Below are positions 37,875 through 47,100 of a stretch of DNA of 64,000 nt, piece by piece. The notes beneath the pieces were generated by a model, which saw nothing but the letters and a program-made list of their open reading frames with translations, did not search any database and had not been told where the DNA came from. The position numbers and the translations under genes were made by a program. How positions within the stretch are numbered: position 1 is the stretch's first letter; each line of letters opens with the position of its first letter. Where the stretch lies: assembly GCA_913049915.1 (NCBI GenBank), contig CAJWZC010000001.1, positions 1 through 64,000 of the forward strand. The letters are read 5' to 3'. This DNA is from an uncultured Colwellia sp. GTDB taxonomy: Bacteria > Pseudomonadota > Gammaproteobacteria > Enterobacterales > Alteromonadaceae.

Positions 37875-38840
37875 TTGGTATCTGAAATACTCAAAAATGT
37901 CGCTCATCAACTCAAATATCCAACATCAGAATTTAATATCTTTGATGATGTCAACGATACGCTTCGTTTTCGGGGTAGTATATTCTTTCATTCAAGTCTT
38001 GCTGCGCCATGGGGAATGCCATTATCATCAATTTTAATGCCTAGATTTCATATTGCATTAGAAGTAGGTTTTTATGTTGGTGCACGAACTAGCAATATTA
38101 ATGTAGCGTCAATAGATATTGTCATGATCCCAGGTGGAGATATGCATTGGATAGCAGATGATATTGGCAGCGAACGGGTGCCCAGTGAACAAGCAGGTGA
38201 TGCTTGTGCTTTAGGTATGCCACTTTTTCAAAAAGGTGAAATCACCAATAAGATTATGTGTGGAATAATTGAATACGATGAGGCTATTGAGCATCCTATT
38301 CTCAGTATCTTACCTTCCATAATTAAACTTTCTAATATTTAATCAAATAATAATATTTGGATGACAGTAAAATTAATTGATACAGAAATAAACAGAACAA
38401 GTAACAAGAAGAATAGTATTATCGACCGTTTAACGGAGGTATTATTTATTCAGTTACTGAATAGTTTTATTGAGAAAAATGATCACCTGTCAGGTTTCTT
38501 ATCCGCGATTAAATAGCCTCGTTTAAATAAAATATTACAGCTCAACCATCAATATCCTGTAAGATAATGGACGCTAGATATTATTAGTGATGTTATCGGC
38601 ATGTCTTGTGCGACCTTACAGCCTAAATTTAAGGCTGCCATCGGTGTTTCTCCAATGGTTTATATAAGTCGTTGGCGTATGGCAAAAGCTTATCAATTAT
38701 TAAAAAATTCAAATTTATCACTAGAAGGAATTGCTGAAGTTATAGGATTTTCTGACGCTCGTACACTTTCACATACCTTCCAAGATCATTATGGTGACAC
38801 CCCTAGTCAATTCCGTAAGGAATTAGAGCGACAAATATAA
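37875..38840 (+). pseudogene. AraC-family regulator (cupin_6 type) with three in-frame stops
   Basis: One uninterrupted frame holds an AraC regulator broken only by stop codons. The N-terminal cupin_6 domain (DTLRFRGSIFFHSSLAAPWGMPL...DIVMIPGGDMHWIADD) ends at a TAA after LSNI. The frame continues through RLTEVLFIQLLNSFIEKNDHLSGFLSAIK, TAG, then PRLNKILQLNHQYPVR, TAA. It ends with the helix-turn-helix part (MSCATLQPKFKAAIGVSPMVYISRWRMAKAYQLLKNSNLSLEGIAEVIGFSDARTLSHTFQ). The start is a TTG. It may once have controlled the divergent P460 genes. Confidence 0.85.
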
Positions 38841-38975
38841 TTATTAATACTGTATTAACGCGTTGCGTTTTTTTACTATTAAATTTGATACTTTGAATGA
38901 TAACGGGAATAAGAAGTTTTAATATATAATATTCGGTATATATACCCTTAATTGATTATTTATCACGGAATTCAT

Positions 38976-39935
38976 ATGAATTTACAACAAGCTTTATTGG
39001 TAATAGGTAATGCACAAGGTAACGAATTACCTATTGACGCTCTCGAAGTGGTTAAAGAAAATTGGCCAGAATTTTATCCTGAATTAGTGCGGCTGATAGA
39101 TCAATTTGTTGCAGAAGATACCTCGTTAACCAACGAACAGCAGGCCATTTTATTTTTTGGTACCTTATTATTAGCAGAATTAAAATATTCACCCGCATTA
39201 GAAAAGTGTTTGCAGTTATTTGCACGTAGCGATACTTTTTTAACTCCTCTTGAATCCGTATTTGGCGATGCGCTTACTGAATTAACGCCGACCTTATTTT
39301 ATAATGTGGTCGATGGTAATACACAAGCATTGTGTAATTATATTGTTGATAGTCATCAGGCTATGTATTGCAAAGCATCTGCTATTGAAGCTGTATTTGC
39401 TCAGTACGAAGCAGGTATTATTGATCAATTCATATTAAGTACACATGTCACTCGATGGCTAACTGTATTTACGACTTTACCTAGTTCAACCAATAGCTTT
39501 TTAATTAGCGCGTTAGCCGATTATTGTATCGAATATGAACTTGATGATTTTAAAAGTCAGTTTATTAGCTTATGTGATAAAGATTTATTTGATGAAGACC
39601 GTTTTAAACAAGCTGAAGTTAAAGTTTGGAATAGGGTAGGCACGCCTAAGTTGATTGAATCGGACATGATTCAAACTCAATTTAATGTTGTTAGCACCTT
39701 AGGTGCTTGGGCTGATGATTATTCAGAAGATGAAAAACTTGACAATATATCAAATGAAGATTTTGACGACTTTGATTCGTTAATGGGAGAAGGTGGTTTA
39801 TTATCTAATATTTTGTACGACGAAAATACAATTTTAGAGAACAGTGTACCTGTTAGCTCATTACCTGCCGCTGGTCGAAATGATGCTTGTCCGTGTGGCA
39901 GCGGAAAGAAATATAAGAAGTGTTGTTTAAGATAG
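38976..39935 (+). CDS. DUF1186-like protein with C-terminal SEC-C zinc motif
   Basis: A 319-aa acidic, mostly helical soluble protein ending in a SEC-C motif (NDACPCGSGKKYKKCCLR), the small zinc-binding module also found at the end of SecA. The body (LTNEQQAILFFGTLLLAELKYSPALEKCLQLFARSDTFLTPLESVFGDALTELTPTLFYNVVDG) looks like DUF1186 helical repeats. The ATG at 38976 with CGGAATTC upstream is chosen over the track's TTG at 38952. Function is unknown; SEC-C proteins often associate with ribosomes or translocation, but no role should be inferred here. A hairpin follows at 40053. Confidence 0.85.
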   Translation: MNLQQALLVIGNAQGNELPIDALEVVKENWPEFYPELVRLIDQFVAEDTSLTNEQQAILFFGTLLLAELKYSPALEKCLQLFARSDTFLTPLESVFGDALTELTPTLFYNVVDGNTQALCNYIVDSHQAMYCKASAIEAVFAQYEAGIIDQFILSTHVTRWLTVFTTLPSSTNSFLISALADYCIEYELDDFKSQFISLCDKDLFDEDRFKQAEVKVWNRVGTPKLIESDMIQTQFNVVSTLGAWADDYSEDEKLDNISNEDFDDFDSLMGEGGLLSNILYDENTILENSVPVSSLPAAGRNDACPCGSGKKYKKCCLR

Positions 39936-40052
39936 TTATGCAAACAGCAATGGCTTACTAAGCTTGAATAATGAGCTAACTGCATAGTTAAAGTATGTCT
40001 AAAATATAACACTAAGGAATAATAACTTTCTTATGGGAATGCAATTGAAGAA

Positions 40053-40080
40053 ATTTCGCTAATCAAAATATTAGCGAAAT
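40053..40080. terminator. Candidate terminator hairpin
   Basis: An 11-bp perfect stem ATTTCGCTAAT / ATTAGCGAAAT with a 6-nt loop, followed by ATGGTTTTAT. It could end the SEC-C gene transcript about 120 bp past its stop; the T tract is weak. Confidence 0.45.
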
Positions 40081-40247
40081 ATGGTTTTATCTTTAGCTGC
40101 TACTCTAGCCAATAAGTTTATTATCTATTGAATATGAGTTTAGCTGCATACATTGTAATTGAATAGCCTACTTAGCTTTTGTTTATCGCCGTTCAGATGG
40201 GCGTACAAGTCTTGTATCAATAAGTTAAAGTGGAACAATACATAAAA

Positions 40248-40733
40248 ATGAAAATATATTTACTTACCCATGAACGTGAATTGCATAGAGGAACCAATAC
40301 TGGCTCTCTTGCGATAAAATATTCTAATAATATTGTCGAACGTATACTTTGGGAAAGATTAAATCCTAATAAAGATCTTATTAGGTTAATAGAAAATAAT
40401 GAGGCGGTATTATTATATTCAAAGGACGAATCGTCACCTGAAGGCGAGTCATCATCGTTAGCATCTTCGATAATAATTGAAGAATATGAAAATATTATTA
40501 TTATTGATAGCACATGGCAGGAAGCAAAAAAAATATTTAACCACAGTACTTATTTAAAAAATGCTCCACAATTCACGTTGAAAACCGCAAATGATTCTTT
40601 ATATAAACTTAGGGCTAATCAACCTGAAGGTGGTTTATGCACCATCGAATGTATAATTGAAGTATTAAAAATTAAAGGTCAAGATAAAATAGCAACAGAA
40701 TTATCATTAAAATTTGTTCAATTTAATGGCTAA
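40248..40733 (+). CDS. DTW-domain tRNA-uridine aminocarboxypropyltransferase-like protein
   Basis: A 161-aa protein of the DTW domain family, whose E. coli member TapT installs acp3U at position 47 of tRNA using S-adenosylmethionine. The name-giving motif appears as IIIDSTWQEAKKI. The conserved C-terminal segment is YKLRANQPEGGLCTIECIIEVL, and the N-terminal HERELHRGTNTGSLA is the other family block. I prefer the ATG at 40248 to the track's GTG at 40230 because the family starts near the KIYLLTHERE strand. No clear Shine-Dalgarno sequence at either. Confidence 0.85.
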   Translation: MKIYLLTHERELHRGTNTGSLAIKYSNNIVERILWERLNPNKDLIRLIENNEAVLLYSKDESSPEGESSSLASSIIIEEYENIIIIDSTWQEAKKIFNHSTYLKNAPQFTLKTANDSLYKLRANQPEGGLCTIECIIEVLKIKGQDKIATELSLKFVQFNG

Positions 40734-41161
40734 AACAGAACAAAATAAATTAAAACATAAATGCCTTAAGGCTAAATGTTATGTGATATATTTAATGTTG
40801 GAAGAGGGTATTTTCCACTAAATTCTCTGAAAATAAGCTCTTTTGGCTTGCACAAATAATATGCCTGTTTCGATAACACCTCCAGGACTATTTTCTGCTG
40901 TTTGTTCAATTAATCGGATAACGTCAGTTGATGTTAAATTTGACAAAACCTCGTTTGTTGAAGTATATGTAGATAAAACTAAAAGTATTTATAAAATATA
41001 CTTCATTGAATGGCATCGTTTTTTGTATATTTAACGCCTAAAGAATCTAATAAATTAGAGCGAGTAGCCAGTATTTGATGGGTTACTTTTATTTGTTAGC
41101 AGTTGGGTAACTTCAGATTAAAGCTTACGATGTTTATCCAAAGATAGAATATATTGTGATT
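40734..41161. other. Region with a possible minus-strand gene remnant
   Basis: No intact gene seen. On the minus strand about 40818-40985 an ATG-less frame reads STNEVLSNLTSTDVIRLIEQTAENSPGGVIETGILFVQAKRAYFQRI and stops, which has a protein-like composition. The 63-aa + strand ORF of the track (40843-41034) lies opposite it and is probably a shadow. Family unknown. Confidence 0.35.
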
Positions 41162-41293
41162 TTAATTTTTACCGCAGGGAAAGTCACTTGCAGCACTGTT
41201 GTTGTTGTTGTTCAGTAAATCAGAATTATCGGGATACAATTTAGCCAGATTATCTCTAACGCCAACAAGAACACTAAATACCTCAGATGTCAT
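41162..41293 (-). CDS. Possible small protein (43 aa) with a strong ribosome binding site
   Basis: Too short for the ORF track. The ATG at 41293 is preceded by AAGGAAAT and opens MTSEVFSVLVGVRDNLAKLYPDNSDLLNNNNNSAASDFPCGKN. The frame also stays open upstream for about 27 codons (SKSGGFTVGFTNYIFSVNLKCGYLKGN) without a start, so this could instead be the end of a decayed larger gene. No family recognised. The Asn run is coded by repeated AAC. Confidence 0.35.
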   Translation of the reverse strand: MTSEVFSVLVGVRDNLAKLYPDNSDLLNNNNNSAASDFPCGKN

Positions 41294-41400
41294 ATTTCCT
41301 TTGAGATATCCACACTTCAAGTTGACACTGAAAATATAATTAGTAAAACCAACTGTAAATCCCCCTGATTTACTGACTTGTTATAGTAATTTAGAAAGGC

Positions 41401-41607
41401 TTACTGATGTTTGCTAACATCCTGTTTAGACGCTAAATATATTACATAGATAATACCTAGAACAGGTATTATTGAAAATACAAAGCCTAAAGCTGAAGCT
41501 TTTAAAGGGGAGTTCGTCTTACGTATCCCTAAAAAATAGCTAGTAACTCCAACGATTATCATCACAGATAAAATCATTAAGCCTAATTGTGTTGTGCTAA
41601 AAGTCAT
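41401..41607 (-). CDS. Small membrane protein (68 aa)
   Basis: A 68-aa protein with two predicted transmembrane helices, LGLMILSVMIIVGVTSYFLGI (9-29) and ALGFVFSIIPVLGIIYVIYLA (39-59), joined by a short basic loop (RKTNSPLKAS). The positive-inside rule would put the loop in the cytoplasm. No strong Shine-Dalgarno sequence. Unknown family; no clear link to the pfa genes 350 bp away. Confidence 0.6.
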   Translation of the reverse strand: MTFSTTQLGLMILSVMIIVGVTSYFLGIRKTNSPLKASALGFVFSIIPVLGIIYVIYLASKQDVSKHQ

Positions 41608-41959
41608 GAAGAATACTCATTTACATATAACAGTTTAATATGATAAAAAATCCCTTCTTTCTACAAGATAGGATTAATCGTTTATAATTTTTAATATCAA
41701 GAGATTACTTTATTATTATATTATAATCAATAAGTTAAAAATACAACTTAAAGTGGTTGATGTGTGAAAGAAGGTGGACTTTATGGATGTATGTAACGCA
41801 GTAAGTAGGGACATTGAGACTATTTTGTTATTAAAATCTATTTTTAGACGCGTTAATCCTTAGTTACCTAGAGCAAAAATACGAATTAGTTAGTAAGGGC
41901 CCATTCTAGTGAGATCATGATTTGTCAGTAGTAGTATATTCATAGGGTGGTAATTGCAG
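41608..41959. other. Intergenic region without a gene
   Basis: AT-rich stretch between the small membrane protein start and the end of pfaE. No ORF, RNA gene or strong hairpin seen. Confidence 0.4.
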
Positions 41960-42808
41960 CTATATTTCTTTATAACCTAATAAGGGCAGGGTATCAAAAA
42001 AGCGTAATTGGTAATCGGTTTCTTGATTATCGGCTTTAGTTCTCAAAGATAAAGCAATACGGTGTTCTTGGTTTTTATCAATGGCTGCTGTTGGGTAAAT
42101 TAACCAGCTCCGCCAAATTGTGGGTTCATCAACTCTATGCTGGGCAAAGCTTAAGCTAATATCCTGCTTGATGGTAAACAAGTCTTTATGTTTATAGCTT
42201 TTATCGTTGATATTGAAGCTAAAGTCGGTAAGCGGTATTGCTAAACCTAACCCCCAGGCTTTGATATAGGATTCTTTTAAGGTCCAATAATCAAAAAAAC
42301 GATGTCGTTGCTCTGCTTCTGGTAGGGCGAAAAGCTCAGTACTTTCTTTTGGTGAAAAATAACGTTCAGCAATAGCTAATACATCATTACTTCGGCCAGT
42401 ATTCTCTACATCACAGCCAATATCATCTTCAAGTGTTACGGCACAAATAATCAGGTTTTTAGTATGACTAATATTAAAACACAGCGGTAATGGGCAGTTA
42501 ATCACTTCAGGTTTATCTTTAGAGCCTTTTTCAAACTGCCAATTTTGCGGTGATACATCAGCGTAATAGCTTAATAAATCACGTATAAAAGCGCGAGTAA
42601 TTAAAGCATCATGCCTGTCTTTAGAGAATTTATAACGTTGTTGCTTAGTTAGCTCTGTACTAGTGAGTAATGTTGAGTAGGTTGCTAATAATTCATCATG
42701 ACCAAGCAACTCTTCTGGCTTGGTCATCCATAGATGAATTTCATTGCTAGCGAGAGTAAGCTTTTGTTTTGATCGAGTAGAAAGATCAGATTGAGTAAAA
42801 AAGGTCAT
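41960..42808 (-). CDS. pfaE: 4'-phosphopantetheinyl transferase PfaE
   Basis: A 282-aa Sfp-type transferase that attaches the phosphopantetheine arm of CoA to carrier proteins, here most likely the six ACPs of PfaA. Magnesium-binding residues are D133 and E135 (IGCDVENTGRS) and E179 (WTLKESYIKAWGLGLAIPL). The preceding LCFNISHTKNLIICAV is the other family block. It is divergent from pfaR across 376 bp. Placement next to pfaRABCD is the typical arrangement in Colwellia-type clusters; in Shewanella pfaE can be further away. Length is within the range of long Sfp-type enzymes. Confidence 0.94.
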   Translation of the reverse strand: MTFFTQSDLSTRSKQKLTLASNEIHLWMTKPEELLGHDELLATYSTLLTSTELTKQQRYKFSKDRHDALITRAFIRDLLSYYADVSPQNWQFEKGSKDKPEVINCPLPLCFNISHTKNLIICAVTLEDDIGCDVENTGRSNDVLAIAERYFSPKESTELFALPEAEQRHRFFDYWTLKESYIKAWGLGLAIPLTDFSFNINDKSYKHKDLFTIKQDISLSFAQHRVDEPTIWRSWLIYPTAAIDKNQEHRIALSLRTKADNQETDYQLRFFDTLPLLGYKEI

Positions 42809-43065
42809 ATAAGTATCGGTAGCTTGTATTGCTTATTTAACGAGTGATTAATGTATGGTGAGACATCATTTTATCATAAAGAGTGTGAGGGTAATTTATT
42901 TTTATGAATTTTTTAAAATTATTTATTAGCAATAAAGAAGACTAGTTACTGTTAACGTCGACTATTTAGGATAAATATATTGTTATAGTATCGATATTCT
43001 TCTAACTGGTCGAATAGCTGAGATATTACCTTAGCATATAAATTAGTAATGCGTGTATCGGGTGA

Positions 43066-43094
43066 TTGTGTTGGGTTTGAAACCTGTGTATATT
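43066..43094 (+). promoter_or_regulatory. Candidate sigma-70 promoter of pfaR (pfa operon)
   Basis: In the 376-bp gap between pfaE and pfaR (42809-43184), TTGTGT at 43066 and TATATT at 43089 are separated by 17 bp, about 90 bp before the pfaR start. The -10 is a close match and the -35 a fair one. The rest of the gap is AT-rich with no ORF. Confidence 0.4.
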
Positions 43095-43184
43095 AGCCGC
43101 GTTATATCGTTAATTTACCTTTTTTTAGGTTGAAATGAACGGCTAATTATTTACGAAAAGTTATTTACTTCAAATAATAAACGG

Positions 43185-44057
43185 ATGAAAATGAGTAAAC
43201 AGCCCAAAAGTACTTCCACTCAACATGCTAACGCTACTACCACACCCGAAATGCGCGCATTTATTCATGAATCTGACTTACCTACAGCTGTGCTTGCACG
43301 GTTATTAAAAATTTCAGAATCTACCGTCCGTAAATGGCGTAAACGAGAATCCCTAAGCGATGCCTCGCACGTACCTAAACAGCTAAATACCACCTTAAGT
43401 GAAGCACAAGAATATGTTGTGGTTGAGCTTCGAACACGTTTACTGCTTTCACTGGATGAATTACTTGCTGTATGTAAGCAATTTATTAATACCAATGTAT
43501 CTCGCGCAGGTTTACAGCGATGCCTGAAACGCCATGGTGTTTCTCGTTTAACTGACATGCGCAGCGATATTGAAGGTAGCGAGCAAAGTTCTGATGCCGA
43601 TGCATCACCAACAGTACGCGTAGTACTAGAAGATACCCAAGCTCATCAGCAACTCACTTCAGAACTTTCCCCCAAGGCAATGCGTGAAGTATTGAATCGC
43701 GCTAACAGCTTAAATCAAGATGAAGTGGTACAAGTAAAAGTAACCCAAATTCCAAATTTTTCAGAACATTCTAAAAGCAAGTCAAAAGAACAACAGCATA
43801 AATGCCGTTTATTAATTGCCAATGATCCAACGTCAGGTTGGGTCTATGTCGATATTTACGATGGCAATGAAAGTGAAGCCGCTAGCCGTTACATGAGCTA
43901 CGTACTCACCAAAGCTCCTTTTCATATCCGCCGAATATTAGCGGGTAATTACAATGAATTCTTAAGTCGTTTTCGTTTGTTAAATGAAAGTCCTGATGAG
44001 GCAAGTTCTACTTTCTCATCAAAAAACTTTCAAGAGACTGATACTTCAACAGAGTAG
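43185..44057 (+). CDS. pfaR: PfaR, helix-turn-helix regulator of the pfa genes, with IS481-transposase-like architecture
   Basis: A 290-aa protein in the position of PfaR, the regulator found upstream of pfaA. Residues 33-53 (PTAVLARLLKISESTVRKWRKR) form a helix-turn-helix. Residues 66-121, ending NTNVSRAGLQRCLKRHGVSRL, form a second one. Both read like the DNA-binding part of IS481-type transposases. A linker rich in Ser/Asp (125-145) follows. Residues 207-258 (CRLLIANDPTSGWVYVDIY...YVLTKAPFHIRRILAGNYNEF) align by eye to the transposase core, where active enzymes have a catalytic Asp (TDNG; here AGNY). It therefore looks like a retired transposase used as a regulator. M3 is an alternative start. 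Confidence 0.85.
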   Translation: MKMSKQPKSTSTQHANATTTPEMRAFIHESDLPTAVLARLLKISESTVRKWRKRESLSDASHVPKQLNTTLSEAQEYVVVELRTRLLLSLDELLAVCKQFINTNVSRAGLQRCLKRHGVSRLTDMRSDIEGSEQSSDADASPTVRVVLEDTQAHQQLTSELSPKAMREVLNRANSLNQDEVVQVKVTQIPNFSEHSKSKSKEQQHKCRLLIANDPTSGWVYVDIYDGNESEAASRYMSYVLTKAPFHIRRILAGNYNEFLSRFRLLNESPDEASSTFSSKNFQETDTSTE

Positions 44058-44079
44058 ATGCCTAAACGAATAGCGAAAA

Positions 44080-44128
44080 TGCAACCAGCAATGCAACCGA
44101 ACAATACAAGCAGTGCAACCAAACAATA
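44080..44128 (+). promoter_or_regulatory. Three TGCAACC direct repeats upstream of pfaA
   Basis: In the pfaR-pfaA gap TGCAACC occurs at 44080, 44092 and 44114. The last two are part of a longer 15-bp repeat, TGCAACCgAACAATA / TGCAACCaAACAATA, spaced exactly 22 bp (about two helical turns). They end 17 bp before the chosen pfaA ATG. They may bind a regulator (PfaR is a candidate) or affect translation of pfaA. Confidence 0.5.
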
Positions 44129-44145
44129 ACGGTAGAGTAACCACA

Positions 44146-47100
44146 ATGACTAAAAAGCAACAACCCATAGCTAATAACCCAGTATTGAGTGAAGCAGACG
44201 AAAAAACATTTAATTCACGTCTTCAAGAATGTCCAATCGCGATTGTGGGCATGGCTTCTATTTTTGCTGATGCAAAAAACTTAGAAGATTACTGGGATAA
44301 CATTTTTGAGTCAGTTAATGGCATTAAAGATGTGCCTAAAAGTCAGTGGGATATTGATGCATATTACGATAGCGACCCGACAGTAAAAGATAAAACCTAT
44401 TGTAAACGTGGTGGCTTTTTACCTGAAATTGATTTTGACCCAATGGAATTTGGTTTACCGCCAAACATTTTAGAGTTAACTGACATTTCACAGTTGTTGT
44501 CTTTAGTGGTTGCCCGTGAAGTACTTAACGATGCCGGTATTGGTGACGGCTCTGGTTATGACCGTGACAAAGTAGGTATTACCTTAGGTGTTGGTGGCGG
44601 ACAAAAGCAAATTGCGCCATTAACGTCTCGTTTGCAAGGACCAGTACTTGAAAAAGTATTAAAAGCCTCAGGCGTTGATGCTGAAGATCGAGCGATGATC
44701 ATTGAAAAGTTTAAAAAAGCTTACATCGGCTGGGAAGAGAACTCTTTCCCTGGCATGTTAGGTAACGTTATTGCTGGTCGTATTGCGAACCGTTTTGATT
44801 TTGGTGGCACTAACTGTGTAGTTGATGCTGCCTGTGCCAGTTCATTATCAGCCATCAAACTAGCCGTTTCAGATTTATTAGAATACCGTTCAGAGGTGAT
44901 GATTTCTGGTGGTGTTTGTTGTGATAACTCACCGTTTATGTACATGTCATTTGCGAAAACGCCAGCATTTACTACTAACGATGATATCCGTCCGTTTGAT
45001 GTTGATTCAAAGGGTATGATGATTGGTGAAGGCATCGGTATGATGGCCTTTAAACGTTTGGAAGATGCTGAGCGTGATGGCGATAAAATTTATGCAGTGC
45101 TTAAAGGTATTGGTACGTCAAGCGATGGTCGTTTTAAATCTATTTACGCACCAAGACCTGACGGGCAAGCAAAAGCGTTAAAACGCGCTTATGATGATGC
45201 CGGTTTCGAACCAAAAAGTTGTGGTTTAATTGAAGCACACGGTACAGGTACTAAGGCAGGTGATGCGGCGGAATTTAGTGGTTTATTGAAACACTTTTCG
45301 CATAACAACGATGCTACTCAACATATCGCCTTGGGCTCAGTTAAGTCTCAAATTGGTCATACAAAAGCTGCCGCTGGCGCTGCAGGTATGATTAAAGCGG
45401 TACTTGCTTTACATCATAAAGTATTACCAGCAACCATTAATATTGATACGCCAAACCCGGCGCTTGATATTGAAAATAGCCCATTGTATTTAAATAATGA
45501 AACTCGTCCATGGATGCCAAGAGAAGATGGTTTACCACGTCGTGCAGGTATCAGTTCGTTTGGTTTTGGTGGTACAAATTTTCATATGGTATTAGAAGAA
45601 TACCAAGCCAAAGCTGCAGGTAAGTACCGATTAAACGCGGTACCACAAACATTATTATTTAATGCCAAAGACGAATCGACATTAATTATCTTATTAAATA
45701 ATTGGCAAAGTAAATTGAGCGTCGGCTTAGAGGAACAAGTTTTCGTTTTCAATGCTTTAGTCACTGAAAATCAGTTAAAAACCCCAGCAGCGAATGAAGC
45801 ACGTTGTGGTTTTGTTGCTAAAAATGCACTTGAAGCATTAGACATGATTAAAATGGCATTAAAGCAATTTTCTGCAAATGCGAGCAGTGACGCTTGGTCT
45901 ATCCCTACGGGACTTTATTATCGAAAATCTGCCTTAGCGACGGCCGGAAAAGTGGTTGCTCTGTTCTCAGGTCAAGGCTCTCAATATGTGAATATGGGCC
46001 GTGAATTAGCCTGTAATTTCCCAACAGTTATGCAAGCTGCTAGTGATATGGATAGTCAGTTTTCTGATGCCGGTTTACCACAGCTTTCCTCGACTAGTTA
46101 TCCAATTCCTGTTTTTAATGTCGATGCGAGAAAAGTGCAAGATGAAGCTTTACGCTTAACACAGCATGCGCAACCTGCTATTGGTAGCTTCAGTGTTGGT
46201 TTGTATAAAACCTTTACTCAAGCAGGCTTTAAAGCAGATTTCACTGCAGGTCATAGTTTTGGTGAATTAACGGCATTATGGGCAGCAGGGGTATTGTCTG
46301 AACAAGATTATATGATGCTAGCACGAAGCCGGGGTCAAGCCATGGCTAAGCCAAGCGCTGATGATAACGGAAATGATAATACTGACTTTGATGCAGGCAC
46401 CATGGTTGCCGTTGTCGGTGAGCCGACAAAAATTACTGCTGTTATTAAAGACATTAACGATATATCTATTGCTAACTATAACTCGAACAACCAAGTGGTT
46501 GTTGCCGGTGTTACCAGTCAAATTGCTATTGCTACTGAAACCTTAAAAGCACAAGGTTATAAAGTTGTACCTTTACCAGTTTCAGCTGCATTTCATACGC
46601 CATTAGTTGCTCATGCTCAGAAGCCTTTTGCTCAAGCAATTGACCGCGCCAAGTTTACTGCACCATCAATTCCTGTATTTGCCAATGGCACAGGTAAAGC
46701 GCATTCAAATAAAGCGGCTGATATTAAAAATGCGCTTAAAAAGCACATTTTAGAATCGGTTCACTTTAATAAAGAAATTGAGAATATCTACGCTGACGGT
46801 GGTCGCGTATTTGTCGAGTTTGGTCCTAAAAATGTATTAACTAAATTGGTTGATAACATTTTAGAAGACAAAAACGATGTAGTGACCATTGCTGTAAATG
46901 CTAACGCTAAAAAATCATCAGACAAACAATTGAGACAAGCGGCGGTACAACTTGCTGTATTAGGTGTTAGCTTAGATGATATTGATCCACATAATGCGGT
47001 AAAACGTCCATTAGCTGCTGTTAAAATGTCGCCATTAGCGATGAAGTTAACTGGTAAGTCTTATGTTAGTGCTAAAACTGAAAAAGCATTTGCCGATGCG

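Noticed and set aside
28945-38840. Stop codon reassignment explaining the in-frame stops
   Set aside because: TAA, TAG and TGA all appear in the broken genes while intact neighbours use the same codons as normal stops, and no suppressor tRNA is seen here.
40843-41034. 63-aa + strand ORF as a gene
   Set aside because: TTG start, no ribosome binding site, odd composition, and it lies opposite a more protein-like minus-strand frame.
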